64,000 nt of DNA from Mycobacterium sp. URHD0025 (GCF_000426065.1 NZ_AUEQ01000006.1:558001-622000); one strand, 5' to 3'. Positions 47,272 to 58,431 are shown, numbered from the stretch's first letter. Notes: generated by a model from the sequence alone, not told the origin. A program made the numbers and translations.

Positions 47272-48105
47272 TCAGGCAGGCTTGTGGAACGTATACACCC
47301 GGTACTGGATCAGGCCGAGCTTGGACAGCCACTTCATCCATCGGGTGCCGACGATCATCGTCTTCTGGGCATCGGCCGACCCCTGCTCACGGAAGAACTT
47401 GAGCAGGAACGGATACGTCGGCAATGTGTTCTTCCGGATGTTGCGTTTCTCGGCGAGTTGGAGCCCCGCACGCTTACCCATGGACCGGTAACCCCGCAAG
47501 GGGACATTGCCGAGCGTTCCGTACGACTTCGCGATCCGTGGACGGATCGCCATCCAGATCGGCGTCTTGCCGAAGAACATCAGGGTGGGCACAAAGTCGG
47601 ACACCGCGACGTAGCCGCCCGGCTTGAGCACCCGTGCCGCTTCCGCGAGGAACCTCTCGCGCGACGGGAAATGAAATATGCACTCGACCGCCAGGATGCG
47701 GTCGAACGAGTTGTCCTCGAACGGCAGCTGACAGGCATCGGCCTCGACCCAGCCGATCGTGTTGCCGTTGACGGGCTCCGTCTGAGCTTCGGCAGCCGCG
47801 AGCTGGCGCGGATCGATGTTCAGGCCCGTGAGGTCCATGTGGGAGTACGTGCCATTGATCTGCTGGATGGTTCCGCCGAACCCACAGCCGGCATCCAGCA
47901 CCTTTTGTCCGTCGGCAACCTTGCCCGCCGCGAACAGCACGTGGTCCATCTGCTCCATGGCAGCGACGTAATCGGCTCGGGTGCCCTTGGCGGCCTTGGG
48001 GTCCTCCCAATAGCCCCAGTGCACCTGGTTCTCCCACAGCTGGCCGGTTTCGCCGCCGTCCTGCCGTTCATCGATCAGCAGGTCGAAATAGGGGAGCTCA
48101 GCCAC
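47272..48105 (-). CDS. Class I SAM-dependent methyltransferase
   Basis: 277 residues. KVLDAGCGFGGTIQQINGTY is motif I, GWVEADACQLPFEDNSFDRILAVECIFHFPSRERFL covers motifs II-III, followed by a basic C-terminal part. Resembles the sterol/phthiotriol- or rebeccamycin-type O-methyltransferases (methyltransf_11). Target unknown. GTG at 48105; divergent from the permease. Confidence 0.87.
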   Translation of the reverse strand: MAELPYFDLLIDERQDGGETGQLWENQVHWGYWEDPKAAKGTRADYVAAMEQMDHVLFAAGKVADGQKVLDAGCGFGGTIQQINGTYSHMDLTGLNIDPRQLAAAEAQTEPVNGNTIGWVEADACQLPFEDNSFDRILAVECIFHFPSRERFLAEAARVLKPGGYVAVSDFVPTLMFFGKTPIWMAIRPRIAKSYGTLGNVPLRGYRSMGKRAGLQLAEKRNIRKNTLPTYPFLLKFFREQGSADAQKTMIVGTRWMKWLSKLGLIQYRVYTFHKPA

Positions 48106-48258
48106 GCGCGAACCGTATCACGATCATTGTCAAGTGTGATGTAGGCCCCACTGCCGCTAAAGGGCACGGTTGGGCGAAGTTTGAGAGTCCTACCGGTTTC
48201 ACCGCCACCGTGGTGGGAACATTGCCTGACCCGGCGAGGATGAGAGGCACTACTACAT

Positions 48259-49728
48259 ATGTCTGCCCTTCGGCGAACCAAATCTGTCGAGCAGTCGATC
48301 GCCGACACCGATGAGCCGTCCACCCGCCTGCGCAAGGACCTCACGTGGTGGGACCTGACGGTGTTCGGGGTGTCCGTCGTGATCGGCGCGGGCATCTTCA
48401 CGATCACGGCGTCCACAGCGGGCAGTCTGACCGGGCCCGCGATCTCCATCGCTTTCGTGATCGCTGCCGTGGCGTGCGGATTGGCCGCGTTGTGTTACGC
48501 GGAGTTCGCCTCGACCGTGCCCGTCGCCGGCAGCGCCTACACCTTCTCCTATGCCACGTTCGGTGAGTTCGCGGCGTGGGTCATCGGCTGGGATCTGATC
48601 CTGGAGTTCGCCGTGGCATCCGCGGTGGTGGCCAAGGGGTGGTCGAGCTATCTCGGCACGGTATTCGGGTTCGGTGGCGGGATCGCCGACTTCGGCGGGC
48701 TGGCCGTCGACTGGGGCGCGCTGGTGATCATCGCGCTGGTGACGATCCTGCTGGCGGTCGGCACCAAGTTGTCCGCGCACTTCAGCCTGGCGATCACGAT
48801 CATCAAGGTGTCGGTCGTGCTGTTGGTGGTGATCGTCGGGGCCTTCTATATCAAGGCTGCCAACTACACCCCGTTCATCCCGCCCAATGAGGCCGGTGCG
48901 AGTGGCGGTGGCGCCGACCAGTCGTTGTTCTCGTTGTTGACCGGGGCTGCGGGCAGCCACTACGGCTGGTACGGCGTGCTGGCCGGCGCCTCGATCGTGT
49001 TCTTCGCGTTCATCGGGTTCGATGTCGTCGCCACCACCGCCGAGGAGACCCGCGATCCGCAGCGCGATGTGCCCCGCGGGATCCTGGCCTCGCTCGGCAT
49101 CGTCACCGTGCTCTATGTCGCGGTTTCGGTGGTGCTCTCGGGCATGGTGTCCTACACCGTGCTGCGCGACGCACCCGACGGCCACGCGAATCTGGCCACG
49201 GCATTCGAAGCCAACGGTGTGCACTGGGCGGCCAAGGTCATCTCGATCGGCGCGCTCGCGGGCCTGACCACCGTCGTGATCGTCCTGATGCTGGGGCAGA
49301 CCCGGGTGCTGTTCGCGATGTCGCGCGACGGTCTCCTGCCGCGCCGCCTGGCCGTGACGGGCAGCCACGGGACACCGGTCCGGATCACGGTCATCGTCGG
49401 TGTGCTGGTCGCGATCGCCGCCTCGGTGTTCCCGATGGGCCGCCTCGAGGAGATGGTGAACATCGGCACGTTGTTCGCCTTCGTACTGGTCTCGGCCGGT
49501 GTCATCGTGCTGCGTCGGAGCCGCCCCGACCTGCCACGCGGATTCCGGGTGCCCTGGGTGCCGGTGCTGCCGATCGCCGCCATCCTGGCGTGCCTGTGGT
49601 TGATGCTCAACCTCACCGGTTTGACCTGGATTCGGTTTCTGGTCTGGATGGCGATCGGCGTGGCGGTCTACTTCGCGTACGGCAGGCGTCATTCCATGCT
49701 GGCCCGTCGGGACGTCGCCACCGTGTAG
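48259..49728 (+). CDS. APC family amino acid permease
   Basis: 489 residues, about 12 membrane helices. Begins after a cytosolic LRKDLTWWDLTVFGVSVVIGAGIFTITAS, the classic APC opening, and contains GFDVVATTAEETRDPQRDVPRGI in the loop after TM6. Corresponds to Rv3253c; cationic or neutral amino acid specificity cannot be read. ATG at 48259. A GTTT-N15-GGGAAC at 48196-48220 is one base off a SigF promoter. Downstream lies a 26-bp perfect inverted repeat. Confidence 0.92.
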   Translation: MSALRRTKSVEQSIADTDEPSTRLRKDLTWWDLTVFGVSVVIGAGIFTITASTAGSLTGPAISIAFVIAAVACGLAALCYAEFASTVPVAGSAYTFSYATFGEFAAWVIGWDLILEFAVASAVVAKGWSSYLGTVFGFGGGIADFGGLAVDWGALVIIALVTILLAVGTKLSAHFSLAITIIKVSVVLLVVIVGAFYIKAANYTPFIPPNEAGASGGGADQSLFSLLTGAAGSHYGWYGVLAGASIVFFAFIGFDVVATTAEETRDPQRDVPRGILASLGIVTVLYVAVSVVLSGMVSYTVLRDAPDGHANLATAFEANGVHWAAKVISIGALAGLTTVVIVLMLGQTRVLFAMSRDGLLPRRLAVTGSHGTPVRITVIVGVLVAIAASVFPMGRLEEMVNIGTLFAFVLVSAGVIVLRRSRPDLPRGFRVPWVPVLPIAAILACLWLMLNLTGLTWIRFLVWMAIGVAVYFAYGRRHSMLARRDVATV

Positions 49729-49758
49729 GCCCCTGCTGGCGCGGGATCACCCCGCCAT

Positions 49759-49814
49759 CGAGATTGAAGCCAGGGACAGATCCGACACCGGATCTGTCCC
49801 TGGCTTCAATCTCG
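49759..49814. terminator. Perfect 26-bp hairpin between the permease and alkB
   Basis: Left arm 49759-49784 and right arm 49789-49814 are exact reverse complements (CGAGATTGAAGCCAGGGACA...) with an ACAC loop. It starts 30 bases after the permease stop. There is no U tract, so it could be an intrinsic terminator of the mycobacterial type or a strong RNA stem protecting either transcript. Confidence 0.6.
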
Positions 49815-49909
49815 GAGCAGCGCCGTCTGCGTACCTGTCGCTCTCAAGCGCGATATTGCTCGGGTTTGTGACGCCGCGCACCTATCGAACTTTACAAAAC
49901 AGCTATATA

Positions 49910-49926
49910 TGTCTAGACGAGAGACA
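49910..49926. promoter_or_regulatory. Operator-like dyad before alkB
   Basis: TGTCT-N7-AGACA at 49910-49926, adjoining an AT-rich TATATAT (49904-49910), about 57 bases before alkB. Plausible site for the operon's own TetR protein, the fourth gene. Confidence 0.35.
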
Positions 49927-49982
49927 ATTGAGCATCTATAGTCAAGTCATCGCAGTGACAGTGCTCACAAAGGAGGCTCATC

Positions 49983-51224
49983 GTGGTGGCGGATCTGTCG
50001 AACGGGGCCGGCGTCGCAGACGTCGGGCAATGGCGGGACAAGAAGCGGCATCTGTGGCTGATGGGGCTCATCGCCCCGACGGCGATCTTCGTGATGTTGC
50101 CGCTGGTCTGGGCGCTCAACCACGCGGGCTGGCATGCCGCCGCGCAGGTACCGCTGTGGATCGGCCCGATCCTGCTCTACGTTCTCCTGCCGCTGCTCGA
50201 TCTGCGGTTCGGACCTGACGGCCAGAATCCGCCCGACGAGGTGATGGAGCAGCTGGAGAACGACAAGTACTACCGGTATTGCACCTACCTCTACATCCCG
50301 TTCCAGTACGCGAGCGTCGTGATGGGCGCGTACCTGTTCACCGCGTCAGACCTCGGCTGGCTCGGGTTCGACGGCGGGCTGGGCTGGCCGGCCAAGATCG
50401 GCATCGCACTGTCGGTGGGTGTGCTCGGAGGGGTGGGCATCAACACCGCACACGAGATGGGCCACAAGCGGGATTCGCTGGAGCGCTGGCTGTCCAAGAT
50501 CACTCTGGCCCAGACCTGGTACGGCCACTTCTATATCGAGCACAACCGTGGGCACCACGTGCGCGTGGCCACCCCCGAGGATCCGGCTTCGGCGCGGTTC
50601 GGCGAGACGTTCTGGGAGTTCTTGCCGCGCAGCGTATTCGGCAGCCTGCGCTCGTCGTGGGAATTGGAAGCCCAGCGGTTGCGCCGGCAGGACCGCTCGC
50701 CGTGGCACCCGTCCAACGACGTGCTCAACGCATGGGCGATGTCGGTGGTGTTCTGGGGCATCCTGACCGCGGTGTTCGGTCCCGCGCTGATCCCGTTCAT
50801 CATCATCCAGGCGATCTACGGATTCAGCCTGCTCGAATCGGTGAATTACCTGGAGCACTACGGGCTGCTGCGGCAGAAGATGGCCAGCGGTCGCTACGAG
50901 CGCTGCGCCCCGGTGCACAGCTGGAATTCCGACCACATCGTCACCAATCTCTTCCTGTACCACCTGCAGCGGCACAGCGATCACCACGCCAACCCGACAC
51001 GCCGGTACCAGACACTGCGCAGTATCGACGGTGCGCCCAATCTGCCCAGCGGCTACGCGTCGCTCATCGGCCTCACCTATCTGCCGCCGTTGTGGCGCAA
51101 GCTGATGGACCACCGGGTGCTGGAGCACTACGACGGTGACATCACGAAGGTCAACATCCAGCCGCGGCTGCGCGAAAAGGTGCTGGCCCGGTACGGCGCG
51201 GGCAGCGAGGGGGCGCAGCGGTGA
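49983..51224 (+). CDS. alkB: Alkane 1-monooxygenase AlkB
   Basis: 413 residues, membrane fatty-acid-desaturase-like non-heme diiron enzyme with about six helices. Histidine clusters [18 protein letters not shown] and [11 protein letters not shown] bind iron. Hydroxylates terminal carbons of n-alkanes with electrons from rubredoxin. GTG at 49983 with AAAGGAGG at 49969-49976. First gene of alkB-rubA-rubB-tetR, the mycobacterial order Rv3252c-Rv3249c. Each following gene overlaps its predecessor. Confidence 0.95.
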   Translation: MVADLSNGAGVADVGQWRDKKRHLWLMGLIAPTAIFVMLPLVWALNHAGWHAAAQVPLWIGPILLYVLLPLLDLRFGPDGQNPPDEVMEQLENDKYYRYCTYLYIPFQYASVVMGAYLFTASDLGWLGFDGGLGWPAKIGIALSVGVLGGVGINTAHEMGHKRDSLERWLSKITLAQTWYGHFYIEHNRGHHVRVATPEDPASARFGETFWEFLPRSVFGSLRSSWELEAQRLRRQDRSPWHPSNDVLNAWAMSVVFWGILTAVFGPALIPFIIIQAIYGFSLLESVNYLEHYGLLRQKMASGRYERCAPVHSWNSDHIVTNLFLYHLQRHSDHHANPTRRYQTLRSIDGAPNLPSGYASLIGLTYLPPLWRKLMDHRVLEHYDGDITKVNIQPRLREKVLARYGAGSEGAQR

Positions 51225-51394
51225 ACGCCTATCAGTGCCCAGGCTGCGGCTACATCTACGACGAGTCGAAAGGCGCCCCGCGAGAAGGCTTCCCGGCCGG
51301 AACGCGGTGGGACGACGTACCCGACGACTGGTGCTGCCCGGACTGCGCGGTGCGGGAGAAGATCGATTTCGAGGTGATGGGAGTAACGACATGA
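51221..51394 (+). CDS. rubA: Rubredoxin RubA
   Basis: 57 residues. [10 protein letters not shown] and CCPDCAVRE hold the four iron Cys of a rubredoxin; the PEDG-like loop is [17 protein letters not shown]. Electron carrier to AlkB. GTG at 51221 overlaps the alkB stop; ATGA overlap with rubB. Arg/Ala substitutions relative to rubB suggest the AlkG1-type that may not itself support alkane hydroxylation. Confidence 0.92.
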   Translation: MNAYQCPGCGYIYDESKGAPREGFPAGTRWDDVPDDWCCPDCAVREKIDFEVMGVTT

Positions 51395-51576
51395 GCGAGC
51401 CGTACAAGCTGTTCGTCTGCGTGCAGTGCGGATTCGAGTACGACGAGGCCAAGGGCTGGCCCGAGGACGGCATCGCGCCGGGTACCCGCTGGGATGAGAT
51501 TCCCGACGACTGGAGCTGCCCGGACTGTGGCGCGGCGAAGTCCGATTTCGAGATGGTCGAGGTCGCGCGGCCTTGA
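51391..51576 (+). CDS. rubB: Rubredoxin RubB
   Basis: 61 residues. [46 protein letters not shown] is a canonical AlkG2-type rubredoxin with both CxxC motifs. Transfers electrons from a rubredoxin reductase to AlkB. ATG at 51391; its stop overlaps the TetR start (TTGA). Confidence 0.95.
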   Translation: MSEPYKLFVCVQCGFEYDEAKGWPEDGIAPGTRWDEIPDDWSCPDCGAAKSDFEMVEVARP

Positions 51577-52253
51577 CGGGTTGGGGCGACGCGCTCGAAA
51601 CCCCGGCGGAAAGCGATATTGTCGCCCCTGTGAGTCGGCCGCGAGAAAAACAGCGCATCCCGTATGCGGAGGCATCCAGGGTGCTGCTGCGCGATTCGAT
51701 TCTCGACGGCATGCGGGAGCTGTTGCTGACCCGCGACTGGTCGGCCATCACGCTGTCGCACGTGGCCCAGGTCGCGGGGATCAGCCGGCAGACGATCTAC
51801 AACGAATTCGGTTCGCGCCAGGGCCTTGCCGAGGGGTACGCGATGCGCCTGGCCGACCGGCTCGTCGACGCGGTCGACGACGCGATCAATAACAACGTCG
51901 GCGAGGTCCACGCGGCATTCCTGGAGGGCTTCCGGGCCTTCTTCCTCGAGTCGGCCGCCGATCCGCTGGTGATCTCGCTGCTCACCGGTGCCTCCAAGCC
52001 CGACCTGCTGCAGATCATCACGACCGGCAGCGGCCCGATCATCAGCCGATGCTCGGCGCGGCTGACGGGAACCTTTCAGAACAGCTGGATGAAGGCGAGC
52101 GATCAGGACGCCGGGGTGCTGGCCCGGGCGATCGTGCGGTTGGCGATGAGCTATGTCTCGATGCCGCCCGAGGCGGACCACGATGTGGCCGGTGACCTGG
52201 CCCGACTGATGACGCCGTTCGCCGAGCGCTACGGTGTCATAGATACCCCGTAG
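51573..52253 (+). CDS. TetR family regulator of the alk operon (AlkX-type)
   Basis: 226 residues from TTG at 51573, or 207 from GTG at 51630 ([17 protein letters not shown]), which matches homologues better; the TTGA overlap with rubB favours the first. [29 protein letters not shown] terminus is a ligand domain with [19 protein letters not shown]. AlkX-type regulators repress the alkB operon and are relieved by fatty acids. Confidence 0.88.
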   Translation: MTGWGDALETPAESDIVAPVSRPREKQRIPYAEASRVLLRDSILDGMRELLLTRDWSAITLSHVAQVAGISRQTIYNEFGSRQGLAEGYAMRLADRLVDAVDDAINNNVGEVHAAFLEGFRAFFLESAADPLVISLLTGASKPDLLQIITTGSGPIISRCSARLTGTFQNSWMKASDQDAGVLARAIVRLAMSYVSMPPEADHDVAGDLARLMTPFAERYGVIDTP

Positions 52254-52391
52254 CTGTCAGTGCGCCGCCGCTGTTGAAAACGCATGAGCGCCTGTCCCGC
52301 GAGCCCGCAGGCTAGAGGTATCAGCATCTGGCGTCGCCGTATGGCGCACCTGTGCGCTTTGCAAGCAATCACGACTGAAAGAGGGCTCTAA

Positions 52392-53852
<1,461 letters not shown>

Positions 53853-53878
53853 GTTACTCTTCTGCCCAAGCAGACGTG

Positions 53879-53913
53879 AAATCCCCCATCTCCCTGTGGA
53901 GTTGGGGGATTTT
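53879..53913 (+). terminator. Rho-independent terminator of sahH
   Basis: AAATCCCCCA (53879-53888) pairs with TGGGGGATTT (53903-53912); an inner CTCC/GGAG closes around CTGT. Followed by a T run. Canonical, 27 bases past the sahH stop. Confidence 0.9.
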
Positions 53914-53956
53914 GCGCTGTAGCGGCAGGCGTGGCGTGGATTAATCGGGTCGCTTA

Positions 53957-53971
53957 TGTCGGTATCCGACA
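53957..53971. promoter_or_regulatory. Dyad upstream of the secreted lipase gene
   Basis: TGTCGG-TAT-CCGACA, perfect six-base arms, ending 21 bases before the start at 53993. An operator position for repression of the lipase. Confidence 0.4.
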
Positions 53972-53992
53972 AATGGCAGTCTCTGACTGTTA

Positions 53993-55309
53993 TTGTTCCG
54001 CCTCGTGGGTCGGGCCTGGGGGATTCTGTGTGTCGTGCTGCTGCTCGGAAGTGTCGGCATCGTGCCGGCGCACGCCGATCCGTCGAATGACGGGCATGAC
54101 CCGATCTTCAACGAAGACGAGTACATCGAGTTCTACACACCGCCTGATCCCTTGCCCGGGGTCCCGGGCGACCTGATCAAGTCCGAGCCTTCACGGCTGG
54201 TGCTGGAACCGTCCGGCGAGCTCGGCGCCATCGTCGCCGACGGAACGCGAATCATGTACCGCAGCACCGATGCCCGCGGCAACCCGATGGCAGTGACCGG
54301 CACCTACTTCGAGCCCCACAACGCCTGGCCGGGCAAGGGGCCACGACCGCTGATCGTCTACGGCCCGGGCACCCAGGGTCAGGGTGACCAGTGCGCACCG
54401 TCGCGCCAGTTCAACCAGGGCATCCACTGGTCTCCCTGGCTCGACGTCGCGTTCAACTACGAGGAACTGTTCGTCGCGACCATGGTGGCGCGCGGATTCG
54501 CGATCGTGATGACCGATTATCAGGGGCTCGGCACACCGGGACTGCACACGTACGTGAACCGGGTCGCCGAAGGCAACGCCATGCTCGACGCCGGCCGCGC
54601 CGCGATGAAACTTCCCGGCACATCGCTGGATCCGCATGGGCCGGTGGCCTTTTGGGGTTACTCGCAGGGTGGTGGCGCGGCGGCGTCAGCTGCGGAGTTG
54701 GCATCGTCGTACGCACCCGATCTCCACGTGGTGGGCACCTATGCGGGCGCCCCGCCCGCCGACCTGAAGGAACTCTTCCCCTACGCCGACGGCAGCGCAC
54801 TCGTCGGCGTGGTCGGCTACGCGTTGAACTCCGTGATCACCACCTACCCGGAATTCGAGGACGTGATCCGCTCGAAGCTCACGCCGCGCGGAGTGGATCT
54901 GTTGCAGAAGGTTCAAGACCAGTGCGTGGCCGAGACGGCCACCAAGTTCATGTTCCGTCACCTGCAGCCCTACTTCAATGTCGACATCTATCAGGCGGTG
55001 AACGAGGAGCCGTTCAGCACACTCTTCGACATGCAGAAGATCGGCCGCTACAAGCCGAACGCACCGGTGATGATCCTGAGCAACCGGTATGACCCGCTGG
55101 TGCCGTGGACCGCGGCCAACCAACTCGGGCGCGACTGGTGCGCGCAAGGGGCAGACGTCCAGTTCTGGACGAATGAGGAGCCGCCGTTCCTGAACAAGTT
55201 GGTGATCAACCACGCGCTGCCGATGCTCGTCGACGGCGAACGGGGTATGCAGTGGATTGCCGACCGCTTCAACGGATTGCCGGCCACACCCAACTGTGGG
55301 GAGTTCTAG
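53993..55309 (+). CDS. Secreted lipase family protein
   Basis: 438 residues. Signal peptide RAWGILCVVLLLGSVGIVPAHA|DPS, then a LIP-type (Candida-like secretory lipase) alpha/beta hydrolase: PLIVYGPGTQGQGDQC, VMTDYQGLGTPGLHTYV, GYSQGGGAAASAAEL with the nucleophile Ser, SNRYDPLVPWTAANQL with Asp and NHALPM with His. Six Cys in the mature chain could form disulfides. Start is TTG at 53993 or GTG at 54005. Confidence 0.9.
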   Translation: MFRLVGRAWGILCVVLLLGSVGIVPAHADPSNDGHDPIFNEDEYIEFYTPPDPLPGVPGDLIKSEPSRLVLEPSGELGAIVADGTRIMYRSTDARGNPMAVTGTYFEPHNAWPGKGPRPLIVYGPGTQGQGDQCAPSRQFNQGIHWSPWLDVAFNYEELFVATMVARGFAIVMTDYQGLGTPGLHTYVNRVAEGNAMLDAGRAAMKLPGTSLDPHGPVAFWGYSQGGGAAASAAELASSYAPDLHVVGTYAGAPPADLKELFPYADGSALVGVVGYALNSVITTYPEFEDVIRSKLTPRGVDLLQKVQDQCVAETATKFMFRHLQPYFNVDIYQAVNEEPFSTLFDMQKIGRYKPNAPVMILSNRYDPLVPWTAANQLGRDWCAQGADVQFWTNEEPPFLNKLVINHALPMLVDGERGMQWIADRFNGLPATPNCGEF

Positions 55310-55315
55310 GCCGTC

Positions 55316-55339
55316 GCGTTGCGCGACGCGTTGCGCGAC
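55316..55339. repeat. 12-bp tandem repeat after the lipase gene
   Basis: GCGTTGCGCGAC twice in a row, followed by GCGGTGG. Each unit with the preceding base forms a GTCGCG-TTG-CGCGAC hairpin. Terminator or replication slippage. Confidence 0.5.
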
Positions 55340-55434
55340 GCGGTGGGCCGGCCGGCGGTGCCGGGTCGGGCCGCTTCCTGGTGTCGTTGTCCCTTTCCGG
55401 GTCTGGATAGGATCGGGCGAAGGATCAATCGGGG

Positions 55435-56673
55435 GTGCCCATGGCTGAGGACGCAGTTATCCGTGAGTTAGCTGCGGCTGTCGAGCGCAGCCCGGAGCTA
55501 GCGGAGTTGCGACTGCATCTGGCCACTTTGTTGGTGGACCGGCAGCGCTTTGCCGAGGCGCTGGCGCATTGCAGCGCGGTGCTGGCGCAGGACGCCGCCA
55601 ATGCCCGAGCTGTCACGCTGCTGCAACAGTGCAGCGCCGGCCTGGCCGGTGCGAACGCACCCGACGTTCCGGCCGAATCGACGCCCGAGGCTGCCCGCAG
55701 CTTCGACTGGGGTGCCGCCGAGAAACAGGTCGCCGATATCGTCAAACCCGCATTCGTCGAAGAGCCCGCCGAGGCCGTCAACGAGAACGACTTCGACGCC
55801 GTGCAGCGGTCCGCCCTCCGACTGACCGACATCGCCGGAATGACCGACGTCAAGAAACAGCTCGAGTTGTCGCTGCTGGGCCCCATCCGCAACCCCGACC
55901 TGATGAAGGCGTTCAAGGTCTCCGCACGTGGGGGACTGCTGCTCTACGGCCCGCCCGGGTGCGGCAAGACCTTCATCGCCAAGGCGGTATCCGGTGAGCT
56001 GGGGGCGAACTTCTATCAGGTCGGCATCGCCGACGTGTTGTCCCGCTGGCTCGGCGAGAGCGAGCACAGCGTCCGGGCGATCTTCGACAACGCACGCCGA
56101 AACGCGCCCTGCGTGCTGTTCTTCGACGAGGTGGATGCCCTCGGTCATCGCCGCTCGGCATTGAGCGGATCGGCCGGATTGCGCACTGTCGTCAATGCGC
56201 TTCTGGAGGAACTCGATTCGGCAACATCGAACAACGACGGCGTCTACGTACTTGGTGCGACCAACGCGCCATGGGACGTCGACGCCGCCCTGCGCCGGCC
56301 CGGCCGATTCGACCGGACGATCTTCGTCTCGCTTCCCGACGCGGATGCGCGTGCGGCCATCATGAAGCTGCACTTGCAGGACCGCCCCGTGGAGGGCATC
56401 AAGTTGGCCTCGGTGGCCAAGCGCACCGAGGGCTTCTCGGGAGCCGACCTGGCCCACGTCTGCGATACCGCAACGCAATTGGCGATGGCCGAATCGCTGA
56501 GCAGCGGTCAGGTTCGGCCCGTCCGGATGACTGACATCGACGCCGCCCTGGCGCAGATCAGGCCGTCGACCGGCCCGTGGTTCGAAACCGCACGCAACGT
56601 CGTGGAATTCAGCAACCGCGACGGCACCTACGACGAACTCGCAAAGTACTTGCGACGCACCAAACTTCGGTGA
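55435..56673 (+). CDS. AAA+ ATPase with N-terminal TPR-like domain
   Basis: 412 residues. Residues 1-75 form TPR-like helices (LAELRLHLATLLVDRQRFAEALAHCSAVL). An AAA+ domain follows: Walker A LYGPPGCGKTFIAK (about residue 178), Walker B CVLFFDEVDALGHRR, sensor GATNAPWDVD and Arg fingers in ALRRPGRFDRT. It is closest to FtsH/Cdc48/spastin-type classical AAA but has no protease domain. GTG at 55435, ATG at 55441 as alternative. Overlaps the next gene (GTGA), which carries more TPRs and membrane helices. Confidence 0.88.
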   Translation: MPMAEDAVIRELAAAVERSPELAELRLHLATLLVDRQRFAEALAHCSAVLAQDAANARAVTLLQQCSAGLAGANAPDVPAESTPEAARSFDWGAAEKQVADIVKPAFVEEPAEAVNENDFDAVQRSALRLTDIAGMTDVKKQLELSLLGPIRNPDLMKAFKVSARGGLLLYGPPGCGKTFIAKAVSGELGANFYQVGIADVLSRWLGESEHSVRAIFDNARRNAPCVLFFDEVDALGHRRSALSGSAGLRTVVNALLEELDSATSNNDGVYVLGATNAPWDVDAALRRPGRFDRTIFVSLPDADARAAIMKLHLQDRPVEGIKLASVAKRTEGFSGADLAHVCDTATQLAMAESLSSGQVRPVRMTDIDAALAQIRPSTGPWFETARNVVEFSNRDGTYDELAKYLRRTKLR

Positions 56674-57689
56674 CATCACCAGGCGGGAACCTCGGCGATG
56701 TTGCCGTGGCGTACCTGGAGACCAGGAACTACCGGCGGGCGGCCGAAGTGTTGCAGTCGGCGCTCGCCGAGGACCCGGACAATGCTGTGCTGCTGGCCCG
56801 TTACGCCCAGGCAATGCTGGGCCTGAAGGACTACTGGCGCGCGGCGTCAGCCGCGCATGCGGCGCTCGGTGCGCCCGACAATGAACACGCCATGCGGCTG
56901 TATACCGCGGCGTTACGCGGGCAGCGCCGCCTTTCGGAAGCTCTGTGGATGGCGCACAAGACCGTCGAGGCACATCCGAATTCCTTTCGGGCACATTACC
57001 TTCACGCGAGTATGTTGCACGATTCGGGATTCGACGACGACGCCCTCACCGCGATCAACGAGGCTTTGCGCTTGAACCCGATGTCGGCTGACTCCCTGGT
57101 GCTGCGCGCCGACATCTCCCGGTTCCGGTGGGGTCGCGCTGCCGCCGAGGCCGACTACCACGCGGCGTTGCAGCTGGAGCCCGACCACGCTTCCGCGGTA
57201 CACAATCTGGCTGTCAGCCGGCTGCGGTGGGGCAAGCTGACCACAGCAATCCGGGGCTTTCTGGGTGCCGGCCGGCTGGACCCGGATTTCGGTCCATTGG
57301 CCCGCAGAAACATTGGCGCGGTGTTGATCCGGGTGCTGCGCCTGACGACCGCATCGGTGATATTTCTGTTCGTCGCACTGGCTGCCATCACCGGTGAGAG
57401 CCAGGATCTCCATTCGACAGTGCTGCCCAGGCTGTTCGCCGCTGCCGTCACTCTCGGCTTGGCGGCGGCAATGGTCTGGATCGTTCGCAGCGTGCCGCGC
57501 CCGACGCTACGTGCGGTGTTGCGCGAGCGGCTGCTGCTGGTAGTCCGGTTGGCGTTCGTCGGCTTTGCGATCGTCGTCGGACTGGCCACCGTGGCGGTGG
57601 GATCCACACCGTTCACCACTGCCCTCGCGCCGTACCTGTTCATCGGAGCAGTGGGCTTGACGGTAGTTGGTTGGCTGGTCGGTCAGTAG
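56670..57689 (+). CDS. TPR-repeat membrane protein
   Basis: 339 residues. Five or so TPRs (AVAYLETRNYRRAAEVLQSALAEDPDN, ALTAINEALRLNPMSAD, ADYHAALQLEPDHASAV) occupy about 1-210, then four membrane helices (VLRLTTASVIFLFVALAAITG; LFAAAVTLGLAAAMVWIV; LVVRLAFVGFAIVVGLATVAVG; YLFIGAVGLTVVGWLVG). GTG at 56670 is inside the AAA stop, so the two proteins are made together, probably as one complex at the membrane. Function unknown. Confidence 0.82.
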   Translation: MTSPGGNLGDVAVAYLETRNYRRAAEVLQSALAEDPDNAVLLARYAQAMLGLKDYWRAASAAHAALGAPDNEHAMRLYTAALRGQRRLSEALWMAHKTVEAHPNSFRAHYLHASMLHDSGFDDDALTAINEALRLNPMSADSLVLRADISRFRWGRAAAEADYHAALQLEPDHASAVHNLAVSRLRWGKLTTAIRGFLGAGRLDPDFGPLARRNIGAVLIRVLRLTTASVIFLFVALAAITGESQDLHSTVLPRLFAAAVTLGLAAAMVWIVRSVPRPTLRAVLRERLLLVVRLAFVGFAIVVGLATVAVGSTPFTTALAPYLFIGAVGLTVVGWLVGQ

Positions 57690-57746
57690 GGAGGATTCTC
57701 GCCCGCGGCCCTACGGGCAGGCCATGCGCACCATTACGCTGCCACT

Positions 57747-58379
57747 GTGCTCATAGCGATCGAGGGTATCGACGGTGCCGGCAAACGTACGTTGACCAAC
57801 GGTCTGCGGGCGGCATTCGAGGCCGATCGCAAGTCGGTCGGCTGTCTGGCGTTCCCGCGCTACCACCACTCGGTGCCCGCCGACCTGGCCGCAGAGGCGC
57901 TGCACGGAAAGCACGGTGATCTGGCCGGGTCGGTCTATGCGATGGCAACCCTGTTCGCCCTCGACCGGGCCGGCGCGCGTGAGGAGATCGAACACCTGCA
58001 GGCGGCCTATGACGTCGTGATCCTGGACCGTTACGTCGCGTCCAATGCCGCCTACAGCGCCGCCCGGCTGCATCAGGGTGCCAACGGTGACGTGGTCGCC
58101 TGGGTGCGCGAGCTCGAATTCGAGCGCCTCAAACTGCCCGAACCGGACTGGCAGTTGTTGCTCGACGTTCCGGCCGAGTTGGCCGCCCAGCGGGCCGAGC
58201 ACCGCGCCAATACCGAAGCCGACCGCGCCAAGGATGCCTACGAGCGTGACGGCGGGCTCCAACGGCGGACCAGTGAGGTCTACGCGGCGCTGGCGGCCGC
58301 GGACTGGTGCGGCCGATGGGCCATCGCGGCCCCGGATGTGGACCCCGACGGTCTGGCGGGTCGGCTAAGCAGCAGATAA
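57747..58379 (+). CDS. tmk: Thymidylate kinase Tmk
   Basis: 210 residues. P-loop IEGIDGAGKRTLTNGL, DRYVASNAAYSAAR and the lid LDVPAELAAQRAEHR are the features of mycobacterial TMK (Rv3247c). Phosphorylates dTMP to dTDP. GTG at 57747 follows TACGCT (57735-57740) by six bases, so leaderless. Confidence 0.95.
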   Translation: MLIAIEGIDGAGKRTLTNGLRAAFEADRKSVGCLAFPRYHHSVPADLAAEALHGKHGDLAGSVYAMATLFALDRAGAREEIEHLQAAYDVVILDRYVASNAAYSAARLHQGANGDVVAWVRELEFERLKLPEPDWQLLLDVPAELAAQRAEHRANTEADRAKDAYERDGGLQRRTSEVYAALAAADWCGRWAIAAPDVDPDGLAGRLSSR

Positions 58380-58431
58380 AGCGGAGAAACCCGCGTGTGG
58401 TACCCAGGTTTTATCGCGATTGGGTGACACC

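Noticed and set aside
50346..52181. 611-codon minus-strand frame across alkB, rubredoxins and tetR
   Set aside because: Crosses four well-supported genes; His/Arg-rich translation typical of a shadow.
52254..52391. SAH riboswitch before sahH
   Set aside because: I could not fit the ahcY-motif consensus; only a plain ribosome site is visible.
55498..56994. 498-codon minus-strand frame across the AAA and TPR genes
   Set aside because: Antisense shadow of two genes with clear motifs.
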